Shown: positions 1 through 8,687 of the stretch, piece after piece | How the letters are laid out: the number at the start of each line of letters is the position of its first letter | Position numbering within the stretch: the stretch's first letter is position 1 | Translations under genes and position numbers: made by a program | Assembly: GCA_029850515.1 (NCBI GenBank) | Contig: JARCRW010000037.1 | Coordinates: forward strand, 1-32,375 | Source of the DNA: Nitrosotalea sp. | Lineage (GTDB): Archaea; Thermoproteota; Nitrososphaeria; Nitrososphaerales; Nitrosopumilaceae | Direction of reading: 5' to 3' | Length of the DNA stretch: 32,375 bases | The notes under the pieces: model-generated | What the model saw: only the letters and a program-made list of their open reading frames with translations | What the model was told of the DNA's origin: nothing | Database searches by the model: none

Positions 1-1
1 T

Positions 2-2821
2 TTCATTGGTATTATAATATCCCCACTTCAAGTGTTTGGGCAGCTTGACTCGATCCTAGATGATACCAATTCCAATTTGTCATCACCGCAAGATATGAGC
101 AGTTTTACGATATGGATTCCAAGCAAAATGATCAGCGGTCATGATTATGAAGGAATGGTACTTTTAGACAAGCCAGCAAACCAGCCAAGTATTTTTTACT
201 TGTCTTCAAATGATAAATCGACATTACAGATACCGCTCTCAATAACGATACCTCCGTCAGAAAATCATGGAATATTTGCAATCAAGACACTCAAAGATGG
301 GAATGCTACGGTATTTGGTGCATTAAACGGGAACTTGGCTCAATGTGCCACCGTGGTTTATACTTCAAATTCACAACCATCCAAATTACAAATGATAGTT
401 CCAACGTCTACAACCAAGGCACAAGATATGCAATCATATGTTTTTTCAGAAGATAAATTTGGATTGCCAGTGCCAGTTGATGCAGATACTGAAATAACTG
501 TAACAACATCATCTATGATAACCGCGCCGCAAACTGTAACCATGCCAAAGGGACAATATTATACCACATTACCATTATTTACAAAAGGCAGTGGTATTGT
601 TTCAGTATCATCAGATAGTTTGGGTGTTGCAACTGCAAATGTTACAAAAATTAGTGACACTGTAACAATCAAGCTAGCTATAGCCCCGGATACAGCATTG
701 CCAAATTCACTTTCATATTATTACATGTGGTTGGAAAAAAATGGATTACCATTCAAGCCCCCCTATACAATTCATGCAACACTTACATCAAGTGATACAA
801 ATGTTGCAAGGTTTGGAAATAATTACGATGTCACACATTTTAACGACATACTTTATTCTACTACAATACGGGATGGAGTTGCAAAAGGTTTTGTGTATAC
901 ACGAAATGTTGGAAGTACAGTAATTTCTGCAAGCGTAGACGGGTTTGGTGCAGCAAGTGCTAACCTCATAGTTGGACCATCAACGAACAATCAGGTAACA
1001 GGACAAAACATCACAAGTTATTGTAGTGTATTTGCACCATGCAAACCAAACATGGTGAAAATTTGGACATATCCAACTACATTTGATGATTCTGGATATG
1101 GCATAGTTGGACTATATCATCAGATAAACCAATCAGGTTCCAGTACAATCATTCCACTCGTTGCAGACAGCAGCACGGTCCAGTTGTCATCAAATGGACC
1201 AGATACAAATTATGACAAACAAATCAACATGATACCCACACGCATACCTGGAAGTAACGAGGAAACAGGGATCGCACAAGCTGTAGAATTTGCCATACAG
1301 GGGGGTGGAACCGGAAACTTTACCATGACTGCATCAGGCCCGGGAGAGATACCAGGCACTGCAAATTTCAGTGTCCTGCCTAGATATGATGACTCGTACA
1401 GCATCAAGATAACTCCGCTTCCAACCAAGGCGGGAATAAATCAAGATCTCGGCATAATGTACATCGCAGACAGTACAGGTGCAATGGTGGAACCGTCAAA
1501 TGTTTTTGCAGAACCACCAAAAGTAGACATCAAAAGTACAGTCCAGAATATGCCAAAGACACTGGATTTTACAACAACTAACATGATACTCAGTGGGACA
1601 ATCACTAAAAAATCAGAACTAGTAGCTTCAATTCAAGGAATTCCATCTTTGGCAATTTCAATTGCTCCTCTGGATGTTGCAACAAACATAGAATTTGAAT
1701 TACCGCCAAAAGTACACGTTGGAGAAAAATTCCCTTATGTTGCATACAAAACAGATGCGTTTGGAATTCCGTTAATGAGAATTATACCAAATGATATATC
1801 TGCAATAACTGGAGTAAGCTTTGATCCTTCTGGCAGATACATGTCGGTAAATACGGAAGGAAGAATAACAATGGTAATAATCTCAGAGGATGGAGCAATC
1901 AAGCAGTCAATCAATTCGTTTTACAATGACATGAATGTAAACACAGATGCAAACTCGACAATCTTCAAAGTAGGGAAGGACAATATTTTCAATATAAAAT
2001 CAGATACTAGTAATGTAATATACGAGGTACAATCCATTTTTCCTGTTATCAAAAAAGGGGATGGCAAATATTCCATTACACCGTCAAGAGAACAGAATTT
2101 TGATGTAACTGTATTTGCACACAAGGATGGATTCAGACCAATATCGGAAACATTACATCTTGTTTCAAAGAAAATAATTGACATAACAATGGTTGCAAAA
2201 GGAAATGATGGAACACAGTTACACATCAGTCCAAAGTTTACTGTTAATAATTATTCCATTGCACAAAACACGCCATTTACTACAACAGTAAATGCTGGCA
2301 ATACCGACATGGAGTTGCCACCAAAAGTTATTTTACAAAACAAAAACTATGTTTTACATGTAATAGATATTGGAGACCAGAGTTATACGGAAAATAAAGT
2401 ACAAACATACCTAGAAGATGACTCGAACATAATTGCAACATATGACTTGGTCCTAAGTGTGAATGCAACAGACGCGATAGGCGGAGGATTTTACTCATAT
2501 GGGAACACTGTCACACTGGATGCCCCAGAGAAATGGCAAGCCTCATTTCTTGTAAGGCAGGTCTTTGATCACTGGGACGGCACCAATCTACCATTTGATT
2601 CCAAGACAAACAATGTCAGTTTTACAGCAAAAGACGATGTATTTGCAACTGCGATCTACAGGCCTGATTATACATATCTGATGCTAGTAATAGCTGGGCC
2701 AATCACAGTAATATTTGCAATGAAAAAATACAGTACCATCTCTTGGTATGCAAGAGAGATAAATGATAAACTGGAAAAATTTATCCCAAAATTACACATA
2801 AAGAAAAACATACGAAGATAA
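2..2821 (+). CDS. Large surface protein with Ig-like modules and C-terminal membrane anchor (5' end missing)
   Basis: The track starts this ORF at a GTG (32), but the frame stays open to the window edge and reads FIGIIISPLQVFG before QLDS. That is the hydrophobic core and cleavage region of a signal peptide, so the true start lies upstream and the gene is partial here. The body is Ser/Thr/Asn-rich beta-sandwich-like sequence with many Asn sequons and recurring segments of the type found in bacterial Ig-like or invasin repeats. Near the C-terminus, GGGFYSYGNTVTLDAPEKW followed by FDHWDG and VFATAIYRP resembles a divergent InlB B-repeat. A single membrane helix (YLMLVIAGPITVIFA) and a short Lys/Arg-rich tail follow, giving an N-out cell-envelope protein. 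Exact role unknown; likely adhesion or envelope structure. Confidence 0.8.
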   Translation, partial: FIGIIISPLQVFGQLDSILDDTNSNLSSPQDMSSFTIWIPSKMISGHDYEGMVLLDKPANQPSIFYLSSNDKSTLQIPLSITIPPSENHGIFAIKTLKDGNATVFGALNGNLAQCATVVYTSNSQPSKLQMIVPTSTTKAQDMQSYVFSEDKFGLPVPVDADTEITVTTSSMITAPQTVTMPKGQYYTTLPLFTKGSGIVSVSSDSLGVATANVTKISDTVTIKLAIAPDTALPNSLSYYYMWLEKNGLPFKPPYTIHATLTSSDTNVARFGNNYDVTHFNDILYSTTIRDGVAKGFVYTRNVGSTVISASVDGFGAASANLIVGPSTNNQVTGQNITSYCSVFAPCKPNMVKIWTYPTTFDDSGYGIVGLYHQINQSGSSTIIPLVADSSTVQLSSNGPDTNYDKQINMIPTRIPGSNEETGIAQAVEFAIQGGGTGNFTMTASGPGEIPGTANFSVLPRYDDSYSIKITPLPTKAGINQDLGIMYIADSTGAMVEPSNVFAEPPKVDIKSTVQNMPKTLDFTTTNMILSGTITKKSELVASIQGIPSLAISIAPLDVATNIEFELPPKVHVGEKFPYVAYKTDAFGIPLMRIIPNDISAITGVSFDPSGRYMSVNTEGRITMVIISEDGAIKQSINSFYNDMNVNTDANSTIFKVGKDNIFNIKSDTSNVIYEVQSIFPVIKKGDGKYSITPSREQNFDVTVFAHKDGFRPISETLHLVSKKIIDITMVAKGNDGTQLHISPKFTVNNYSIAQNTPFTTTVNAGNTDMELPPKVILQNKNYVLHVIDIGDQSYTENKVQTYLEDDSNIIATYDLVLSVNATDAIGGGFYSYGNTVTLDAPEKWQASFLVRQVFDHWDGTNLPFDSKTNNVSFTAKDDVFATAIYRPDYTYLMLVIAGPITVIFAMKKYSTISWYAREINDKLEKFIPKLHIKKNIRR

Positions 2822-2869
2822 ATTTCATGCACCATGACAGATGATATCATGTTTGATAACGATAGATTA

Positions 2870-2880
2870 CCTTAAAATCT
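2870..2880 (+). promoter_or_regulatory. TATA box for phaC
   Basis: The sequence CCTTAAAATCT lies 23-33 bp before the TTG at 2903. This spacing suits archaeal TBP/TFB initiation at or just before that codon, and it is part of the reason for preferring TTG 2903 over ATG 2921. Confidence 0.45.
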
Positions 2881-2902
2881 GATCATATCCCTTCATAAGG
2901 TA

Positions 2903-4306
2903 TTGTCACTTGCAACCCGGATGAGTACATCAAATGATACAACAAAACAAGCCTCTGATTATTACTATGACTATGTCTTCAACTGGTTTGATTTTGCATT
3001 GAAATACAACTCGGCACTCTTTGATGCAGGCTCAAAGGCACTAGATACTTTTTTTAGTTCAAGGGAAGGAACTGCACAGAACATTGAAAAAAACATCAGA
3101 TCTTCTTTTGATTTTACGCTTCGAGATGATCTAAATGATGATGCTTTGGCATCAAGCATGTCCGACTATGTTAATTCTTGGATGCAATTGTGTGGTCTTT
3201 TTGGATATGGCCAACTCACTTCCAATTTTTACGATTTTATATCATATGCAAACAGAATGCTAGAACCACTGAGGGACAATATCAGCAGAACGCCATCTGA
3301 TATTATCAATTGCTCCGAGACTTCTTGTGAAACACCAATCTTGAGAGACAACACCAACAGGACACCATCTGATATTGTAGAGATGAAGGGAGGCTTCAAG
3401 ATACGTCACTATAAATCCGACTTGGCACCAAAACACAAGACGCCTCTGCTAGTGATATATTCGCTTATCAACAGACACTACATTTTGGATCTTCTACCCC
3501 AAGTCAGTGTCATAAGAAATCTCCAAAAGCAAGGCTTTGATGTTTACACGACGGATTGGGGAACTCCAAACTCATTTGACAAGGATCTATCCCTTGAGAC
3601 ATATGCCGAAAAATACATAGGAAGCACGGTGGAAAAAATCAAGGAAATAAGCGGATCCGAAAAAGTATCATTGTTTGGTTACTGCTGGGGGGGACTATTC
3701 GCTCTTATCTATTCAGCTACACATCAAGAAAATGTCAAGAATCTGATTTTGCATGCTACTCCGGTCGATATAGAAAAGGAAAAGACAATAATAGAAAACT
3801 GGACTGCTCATCTCAATGCCGATAACCTGGTAGATGTATGTGGAAACATTCCTGGCTGGCTCCTCAATTTGGCATTCGTTCTACGCAATCCCGTGGAGAC
3901 AATGCTAAAGTATCCCAGATATTTTAGCGAACCACGAAGCCTCGATGAAATAACCCAGTTTTTTGCAATTGAGACATGGCTATACGACAGCAGGCCGATA
4001 ATAGGAGAAGTTTATCGTGAGATAGTGGACCAGGTATACAAGAAGAATCTGATGATACAAAATAAGATGAAGGTGGGTTCTAAAATAATCAATCTCAAAG
4101 ACATATCAATACCAGTCCTTGACATAGTTGGTACCAAGGATGATCTGGTACCCCCATCATCAAGCAAATCTGTACTTGATGCAATAGGTAGTACAGACAA
4201 GAGACTCGTTGAATTTCCAACAGGCCATGTTGGTTTGTGTATAAGTACAGCAGCACATGAAAAATTATGGCCAGAAGTTGGAAAGTGGCTTGCACAAAGA
4301 TCTTGA
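2903..4306 (+). CDS. phaC: Poly(3-hydroxyalkanoate) synthase, PhaC subunit (class III-like)
   Basis: Polymerises (R)-3-hydroxyacyl-CoA into storage polyester at the granule surface. The alpha/beta-hydrolase core carries the PHA synthase lipase box GYCWGG with nucleophile Cys261, catalytic Asp413 or Asp414 in GTKDDLVPP, and His442 in GHVGL, so the triad is complete. At 467 aa it is longer than typical class III PhaC because of an N-terminal helical extension (about 1-115) and a local duplication: LRDN..RTPSDI occurs at about 123-135 and again at 147-159, with a 24-residue period. The second copy leads into the canonical core. Starts are TTG 2903 (favoured by the TATA spacing) or ATG 2921. Class III enzymes need a PhaE partner; the small gene at 5283 is the best local candidate. 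Family assignment is secure; polymer type cannot be read. Confidence 0.93.
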   Translation: MSLATRMSTSNDTTKQASDYYYDYVFNWFDFALKYNSALFDAGSKALDTFFSSREGTAQNIEKNIRSSFDFTLRDDLNDDALASSMSDYVNSWMQLCGLFGYGQLTSNFYDFISYANRMLEPLRDNISRTPSDIINCSETSCETPILRDNTNRTPSDIVEMKGGFKIRHYKSDLAPKHKTPLLVIYSLINRHYILDLLPQVSVIRNLQKQGFDVYTTDWGTPNSFDKDLSLETYAEKYIGSTVEKIKEISGSEKVSLFGYCWGGLFALIYSATHQENVKNLILHATPVDIEKEKTIIENWTAHLNADNLVDVCGNIPGWLLNLAFVLRNPVETMLKYPRYFSEPRSLDEITQFFAIETWLYDSRPIIGEVYREIVDQVYKKNLMIQNKMKVGSKIINLKDISIPVLDIVGTKDDLVPPSSSKSVLDAIGSTDKRLVEFPTGHVGLCISTAAHEKLWPEVGKWLAQRS

Positions 4307-4600
4307 GTAACATGTAATACGTTTTCACTTGGAATTAACTCAATCATAGTTCCCAAAAAATTCATCAATATTTCAAAAGGCATTATACTCGGATCTTGAC
4401 TGGATATGCATTATGGTATTTTTATTATCTTGCAATCCGTATACGATGATGAGAAATTCCATGTGTTCAATCAGGTGATGGGGAAAAATTATTGATTAAA
4501 AAATAATAAAACTTTGAATGCCCAAAGTGTGCTCAAGATTAGATATTTCAATGAATCCGCTCTAATCATTAATCGATACCACTAGATTCAAACTAGTTCA

Positions 4601-5050
4601 TTAATTAATCCAATCTTCGTAATCTTCAAACAAGTTTTTATAAAATTCTATTTTAGAGTCTTCAGAATCTGACAATATTGTATGGATGTGTTTCACAAAA
4701 TCTGTAACTGTGATTATTCCAAGCGGTAGTTCACCATCTACAACAATCACTCTTCTGATTTTTTTATCAAGCATTTTTTGTACTATGTCATTTACTGGAG
4801 TAAGGGGAGATACGACTGTAATGGGGGAAGTCATGATTTTGCTTGCTACAAGTTCGTGAGGTCTTTTGTCTGGTACAATAACTTTGGATAACAGATCTCT
4901 TTCTGTTATCATGCCTTGAAGTTTTTCATTTTTTGTAAGCACTATGCAACTGACATTGTTTTTGTCCATTATTTTTGCAACCTCCGAGACAGAAACAGTT
5001 GCATCAAGAGTAACAAGTTTCTTACTCATTATGTCAAGTGCAGTACTCAT
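4601..5050 (-). CDS. Tandem CBS domain protein
   Basis: A soluble 149-aa protein made almost entirely of two CBS domains (about 5-60 and 70-128), a module that binds adenosine nucleotides as an energy sensor. The signature GMITERDLLSKV ends the first CBS and GIITVTDFVKHI the second. A short acidic C-terminal tail (FEDYEDWIN) follows. It lies convergent with phaC and divergent from the PhaE-like gene, so it may sense energy state in the storage context, but that is inference. A TATA box at 5071-5080 lies 21-30 bp upstream of the ATG, implying a nearly leaderless transcript. Target protein unknown. Confidence 0.88.
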   Translation of the reverse strand: MSTALDIMSKKLVTLDATVSVSEVAKIMDKNNVSCIVLTKNEKLQGMITERDLLSKVIVPDKRPHELVASKIMTSPITVVSPLTPVNDIVQKMLDKKIRRVIVVDGELPLGIITVTDFVKHIHTILSDSEDSKIEFYKNLFEDYEDWIN

Positions 5051-5070
5051 GAATGATCATTCCAATGTTT

Positions 5071-5080
5071 GATATAAAAT
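5071..5080 (-). promoter_or_regulatory. TATA box for the CBS gene
   Basis: On the minus strand this reads ATTTTATATC, 21-30 bp before the ATG at 5050, which is the usual archaeal BoxA position for a leaderless mRNA. Confidence 0.5.
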
Positions 5081-5082
5081 CA

Positions 5083-5227
5083 ACCCGTAAAATTATCATG
5101 GTTGATAATAAGAAAACCAAAGGAACAAACAACAAGAGGATCTAAGGATTACCTCATTGGACTTATCGAGTACTCAAAACTAGAAAATGTTTTATGTACC
5201 AATGCATTCAATGACGTTTTTTACTAA
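5083..5227 (+). pseudogene. Decayed 3' fragment of a nitroreductase gene
   Basis: Between the CBS promoter and the PhaE-like gene, one frame reads PKEQTTRGSKDYLIGLIEY and ends at a TAA (5225). This matches the C-terminus of the intact nitroreductase at 27745, which reads ENEKPKEKTTRGAKDLLHI. At the DNA level CCAAAGGAA followed by an ACAAC-AGAGG stretch is shared in the same order. The fragment has no start, lacks the FMN-binding body and carries a tail absent from the intact copy. I read it as a gene remnant; it is too short to function as an enzyme. Confidence 0.55.
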
Positions 5228-5282
5228 TTTGATGTGATAATCATGATCATCTTTAATGGCTATGACATCTGTAATAGAATAG

Positions 5283-5783
5283 ATGTCAGAAAAAACCGTG
5301 GAAACAATGGCAACAATAGAAAATGTAACAAAAAAGCAACTAATCGAGGCAATCAAGACAAGCAAAAATGAACATGATTTATCTGGACAAAAAACCTCTA
5401 CTTCTATGCCTAATGTAGTGAAAAACAACACTTCGGAGATAATTGAAAAGATTGATTCTAAAATTCCGACATATGTTCAACTTTATTCTGACCTATACAA
5501 AAAATATCTGCACATGGCAAACAATTTCTGCACCACCTCTTGCTTGGCTCAAAAAGAATTCTTTGATAAGATGGGAGTAAATAATGCAATGCCTACTATG
5601 TTTGACGCCTATTTGGGATCTGTCAAACAAATGGTTCTACTTCAAATAGACATGAACGAAAACATGATCCAGTCTTACGTATCTCATAGGCTTACAGTAT
5701 TGGACTTTTATGATCAGATGATGAATAGGAACATTACCAATTTTGCAAAGATGTTTTCTTTGTTTAATGACCACACAAAATAG
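5283..5783 (+). CDS. Probable PHA synthase partner (PhaE/phasin-like)
   Basis: A 166-aa protein predicted to be mostly helical and soluble. Residues 1-55 are polar, Lys/Thr-rich and probably disordered. Residues 60-160 are amphipathic helices rich in Met, Gln, Tyr and Phe, in the style of phasins and of the small PhaE subunit that activates class III PhaC. It lies about 1 kb downstream of phaC in the same orientation, separated only by the oppositely directed CBS gene and the nitroreductase remnant. No catalytic motif is visible. The PHA link rests on composition and position, so the alternative of an unrelated helical protein remains open. Its last 17 bases overlap the tiny zinc-ribbon ORF, suggesting translational coupling. 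Confidence 0.5.
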   Translation: MSEKTVETMATIENVTKKQLIEAIKTSKNEHDLSGQKTSTSMPNVVKNNTSEIIEKIDSKIPTYVQLYSDLYKKYLHMANNFCTTSCLAQKEFFDKMGVNNAMPTMFDAYLGSVKQMVLLQIDMNENMIQSYVSHRLTVLDFYDQMMNRNITNFAKMFSLFNDHTK

Positions 5784-5892
5784 TGTACAAAAATCACAAA
5801 AGATATGTAAAAGATGTAAAACAGAATATGATGAAGACACAGGTTACCCCATCTGTAATTATTGCCTGAAATATTTGGATAATTGGGAATAA
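5767..5892 (+). CDS. 41-aa zinc-ribbon protein (not in ORF track)
   Basis: The ATG at 5767 lies inside the 3' end of the PhaE-like gene, in another frame, and opens a 42-codon reading frame ending at TAA 5892. It has two zinc knuckles, CKRC (Cys14, Cys17) and CNYC (Cys30, Cys33), a CxxC-x12-CxxC treble that fits a single structural Zn. The remainder is Lys/Glu-rich and soluble. Overlap with the preceding gene suggests coupled expression. Function unknown; tiny zinc ribbons of this kind are common in thaumarchaea and may bind nucleic acid or protein. Confidence 0.6.
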   Translation: MTTQNSVQKSQKICKRCKTEYDEDTGYPICNYCLKYLDNWE

Positions 5893-5989
5893 AATTAAGG
5901 ATGAAATTGTTTAGGGCAAGTCTTGTACGTCTAGGGTATGAAATCCGGCGGTTCGTGATATTGAACTAATTTTAGTAAATCCATACCAG

Positions 5990-6000
5990 TTTTTAAAATA
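5990..6000 (+). promoter_or_regulatory. TATA box for the TraG/HerA-like ATPase gene
   Basis: The sequence TTTTTAAAATA lies 18-28 bp before the GTG at 6018, consistent with a leaderless transcript and supporting that start codon. Confidence 0.5.
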
Positions 6001-6017
6001 GAATATTTCTGTAAATT

Positions 6018-8465
6018 GTGAGTTCTGGCAAGTCTGACATAACAGTTCTAGGTTTTAACGACAATGGCCTGACGGCAGGAATACCGCGAAATGAACAGAT
6101 ACACACGGGAATCTTTGGCGAGGTGGGCTCAGGCAAAAGTATTGTGGATACTATAATGATAAACCAAAACATAAACAGAGATGAGGGATTTATGCTTGTT
6201 GACCCGCATGGAACATTGGCACAAGATGTTCTAAGAATGATTCCGGAATCAAAAAAGGACCGTGTGATCTATATCAGTTTAGATACGGTGCGCTTGTGGG
6301 GGAAAATTGTAAAAATAAACCCACTTGAGGTAAAGAGTGGAGGAGACAGGTATGTTGTTGCCATGAATCTTGTAAATGCATTGCGAAACATATATCATGA
6401 TTCATGGGGTCCGCAGCTTGAGGCCTTGCTAAGAAATGGCACAAATGCTCTAGTAGAGATAGAAGATTCAACACTTAGAGATCTAGTTAAAATAATTACA
6501 GATGAAAGAATGCGTTCTATTTTTATAAATAAAGTCACAAACAGAGATGTCAGACATTTTTGGAATGTCTTGTTTCCCCAACAGTATCAAAAAGATGCAG
6601 GTCGTTCAGCATACAACAAACTTGACAAGATCTTGTCAACTCCACAGGTTGCGGCAATACTTGATACTGCAAAATCAACGATTGACTTTGGAGATATAAT
6701 GGAATCCGACAAGTGGGTGATAGTAGATTTGTCCAGTGGAGGCTCTGATGACGTGATATCGTTTCTTGGGACGATTTTAATCAACATGGTCTATGTAGAA
6801 GCAAGAAAGAGATTTGGAAGGCCTGTTGGTATGACAAAACCATTTTTCATGTATATTGATGAGGCACATCTTTTTGCACCATTTGCGCTCAGGGAATTGC
6901 TAAACACCATGAGAAAGGCAAACATGAAGGTAACAATTGCGACACAAACCATCAATACATTTCCAAGGGAATTTGCAAAGGAGATATCTGCCCTAGTTCG
7001 TACGCTAGTTTGCTTCAAAGTGGATTTGGAGACTGCAAATATGTTCAAGACGGTAATGCCTGTATCAGTAGAGCAACTCACATCCATGACTCAGGGAAGA
7101 TTTGCCTTTTATTCACAGGGGAATCCACCTCATACTGGATTACTAATAGCAGTTCCAATAGTTGATAGAAAAAAAGATTGGAAAGAACTGGCAAGATATA
7201 GTGTGGAAAAGTATGGCGAATCAACATCTCTTGAAAGATATGTCATGCCAACAAAGTCACAACACCCCTCGCCACAAGTGACACCACTTGAGGCAACAAT
7301 CTTGCTCTTGCTGTATAATGAAAATAGGGACATGACAAAAGATGAGATCTACGAATTTATTTACAAAATGTTTCCAGTAGATAAACGAGATGTTTTTTCA
7401 AAACTCGATGATATACTAGTTAATCAATTACGTCTGGTAGAGCGTAAAAATATGATATTTTACGATGGCGCTGACAAACTTGCTATTAGTTATGTGCTGT
7501 CAGGCCTTGCGTACAATAGTTTTTTCTCACAAACTGCAATAGGAAGACGTGCAGGATCTCCATTACACCAGACTACCATATTTCTGATAATGAATATGCA
7601 GCAAAAGACATTCAAATTTTGTATTCCCGATCTTGGTGACAAGGGAGAACAACGACCAGATCTTTTAATATTTGAGCCACAAAGACGCAAGGCTTCAAAA
7701 GGGATAACTTGTGATCCTCTGCATTGGTCTGAAAAAATAATTGCAGTAGAAGTAGAGATAGATCCAACAAAACATGAATCCCAAGTTGTTGAGAATTTCA
7801 GGAAAAACTTTGAACTTGGGTACGATGTATGGTTCATAGTTTTCTCAGACAAGTACAAACAATATGTTGTGGATACAATGAACAAGAATAACATTGCCAA
7901 GCAGTTTTATAATATTGCAATCATCTCACCTGATGCAGTAGGGCGACTTGGTAACATACAGAACAATTCTATATCTTGCCTAACTGGGGAGGAACTTGAG
8001 GTATATAATGTGCTAAAAAGTAATGGTACGGCGCAATCTGTTGACTACAAAACGGGACTTTCTGCATGTGATGTAATGAAAATTTTATGGAAACTTGAAC
8101 AAAAAGGTGTGACAGAACGCGGCTATGTTGAGACTGGGAATATTGAATTTGACTTGGAAAGAAAAGACATCGCCCAGGTCAAAAGACCGGAATATCTCGT
8201 ACCAGTAGAGGAGGGCAAAAAACTTGGTGAAAATTCGGATTCTCATAATTTAGAAACAGAGAAGAAAAATGATACGGCTGCATCATCCGATGCGAATGTC
8301 CAGCAACTGGCAGGATTTGATTTTTCAAAACTCAGCAATCAAGGGTTGAAGGACTTGGTATTGGATCCAGAATGTGGAACCTTTGCAAAGACGCTTCTTG
8401 AAAATAGGGGAAACTATGTGTATGTGAAAAATGGCAAGGTAAAGACAAGAAAAAAATCACGGTGA
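6018..8465 (+). CDS. TraG/VirD4-HerA-type ATPase fused to winged-helix and PD-(D/E)xK-like domains
   Basis: An 815-aa protein with a GTG start. Residues 1-400 form an additional-strand P-loop ATPase of the TraG/VirD4-VirB4-HerA superclass: Walker A GEVGSGKS (34-41), HTTG-type TGIFG lead-in, Walker B FFMYIDEAHLF (Asp281, Glu282), then a sensor-like TIATQT. Residues 425-500 look like a winged helix (TPLEATILLLLYNENRDMTK). Residues 515-650 contain RPDLLIF (Asp548) and KIIAVEVEID (Glu578, Glu580), the layout of a PD-(D/E)xK nuclease but with Glu in place of Lys. A second winged helix follows at about 665-725 (EELEVYNVLKSNG), then an acidic linker and a basic tail (KVKTRKKSR). It probably moves or processes DNA. 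No membrane helices and no other conjugation genes are nearby, so secretion, repair and defence are all possible. Confidence 0.75.
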   Translation: MSSGKSDITVLGFNDNGLTAGIPRNEQIHTGIFGEVGSGKSIVDTIMINQNINRDEGFMLVDPHGTLAQDVLRMIPESKKDRVIYISLDTVRLWGKIVKINPLEVKSGGDRYVVAMNLVNALRNIYHDSWGPQLEALLRNGTNALVEIEDSTLRDLVKIITDERMRSIFINKVTNRDVRHFWNVLFPQQYQKDAGRSAYNKLDKILSTPQVAAILDTAKSTIDFGDIMESDKWVIVDLSSGGSDDVISFLGTILINMVYVEARKRFGRPVGMTKPFFMYIDEAHLFAPFALRELLNTMRKANMKVTIATQTINTFPREFAKEISALVRTLVCFKVDLETANMFKTVMPVSVEQLTSMTQGRFAFYSQGNPPHTGLLIAVPIVDRKKDWKELARYSVEKYGESTSLERYVMPTKSQHPSPQVTPLEATILLLLYNENRDMTKDEIYEFIYKMFPVDKRDVFSKLDDILVNQLRLVERKNMIFYDGADKLAISYVLSGLAYNSFFSQTAIGRRAGSPLHQTTIFLIMNMQQKTFKFCIPDLGDKGEQRPDLLIFEPQRRKASKGITCDPLHWSEKIIAVEVEIDPTKHESQVVENFRKNFELGYDVWFIVFSDKYKQYVVDTMNKNNIAKQFYNIAIISPDAVGRLGNIQNNSISCLTGEELEVYNVLKSNGTAQSVDYKTGLSACDVMKILWKLEQKGVTERGYVETGNIEFDLERKDIAQVKRPEYLVPVEEGKKLGENSDSHNLETEKKNDTAASSDANVQQLAGFDFSKLSNQGLKDLVLDPECGTFAKTLLENRGNYVYVKNGKVKTRKKSR

Positions 8466-8479
8466 CACTGTATGGGCAA

Positions 8480-8620
8480 CTAAAGTACAACTTTGTCTTT
8501 CTGTTGTTGAGCAAATGCATCCAATGAATTGGAATTGGGCTTGTTGTGGACTTTCTCAACATGCACTTGGAATCCTTCTTGTGAGTAAAAAACAATATTG
8601 CATTCTTTACATGTGGGCAT
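8480..8620 (-). CDS. 46-aa C2H2 zinc-finger protein (not in ORF track)
   Basis: On the minus strand, ATG 8620 to TAG 8480 encodes MPTCKECNIVFYSQEGFQVH followed by VEKVH. This is a complete C2H2 finger: Cys4-x2-Cys7-x12-His20-x4-His25, with the usual hydrophobic and aromatic positions between the ligands. A polar Asn/Gln/Lys tail follows. A TGA lies upstream in frame, so the ATG is the sensible start. It faces the ATPase gene convergently with a 14-bp gap. A single finger would bind DNA, RNA or protein; target unknown. The track ORF 8332-8595 is in another frame and is a shadow. Confidence 0.62.
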   Translation of the reverse strand: MPTCKECNIVFYSQEGFQVHVEKVHNKPNSNSLDAFAQQQKDKVVL

Positions 8621-8687
8621 GCAATAACTAGGAATGATTTTCGATTTAATGGGTGTGATTGAAATTCAGCTATGTTGTAATCAATAA

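Noticed and set aside
4012-4383. 123-aa minus-strand ORF over the end of phaC
   Set aside because: Most of it is antisense to the catalytic end of phaC. Only the first 25 residues lie outside and they match nothing I recognise. The rest of 4307-4600 shows no gene.
5925-5975. tRNA-like GGTTCG segment upstream of the ATPase gene
   Set aside because: No cloverleaf arms, anticodon stem or acceptor pairing could be built around it.
7490-7900. 136-aa minus-strand ORF inside the ATPase gene
   Set aside because: Antisense shadow of a clearly coding region, with no motif or promoter.
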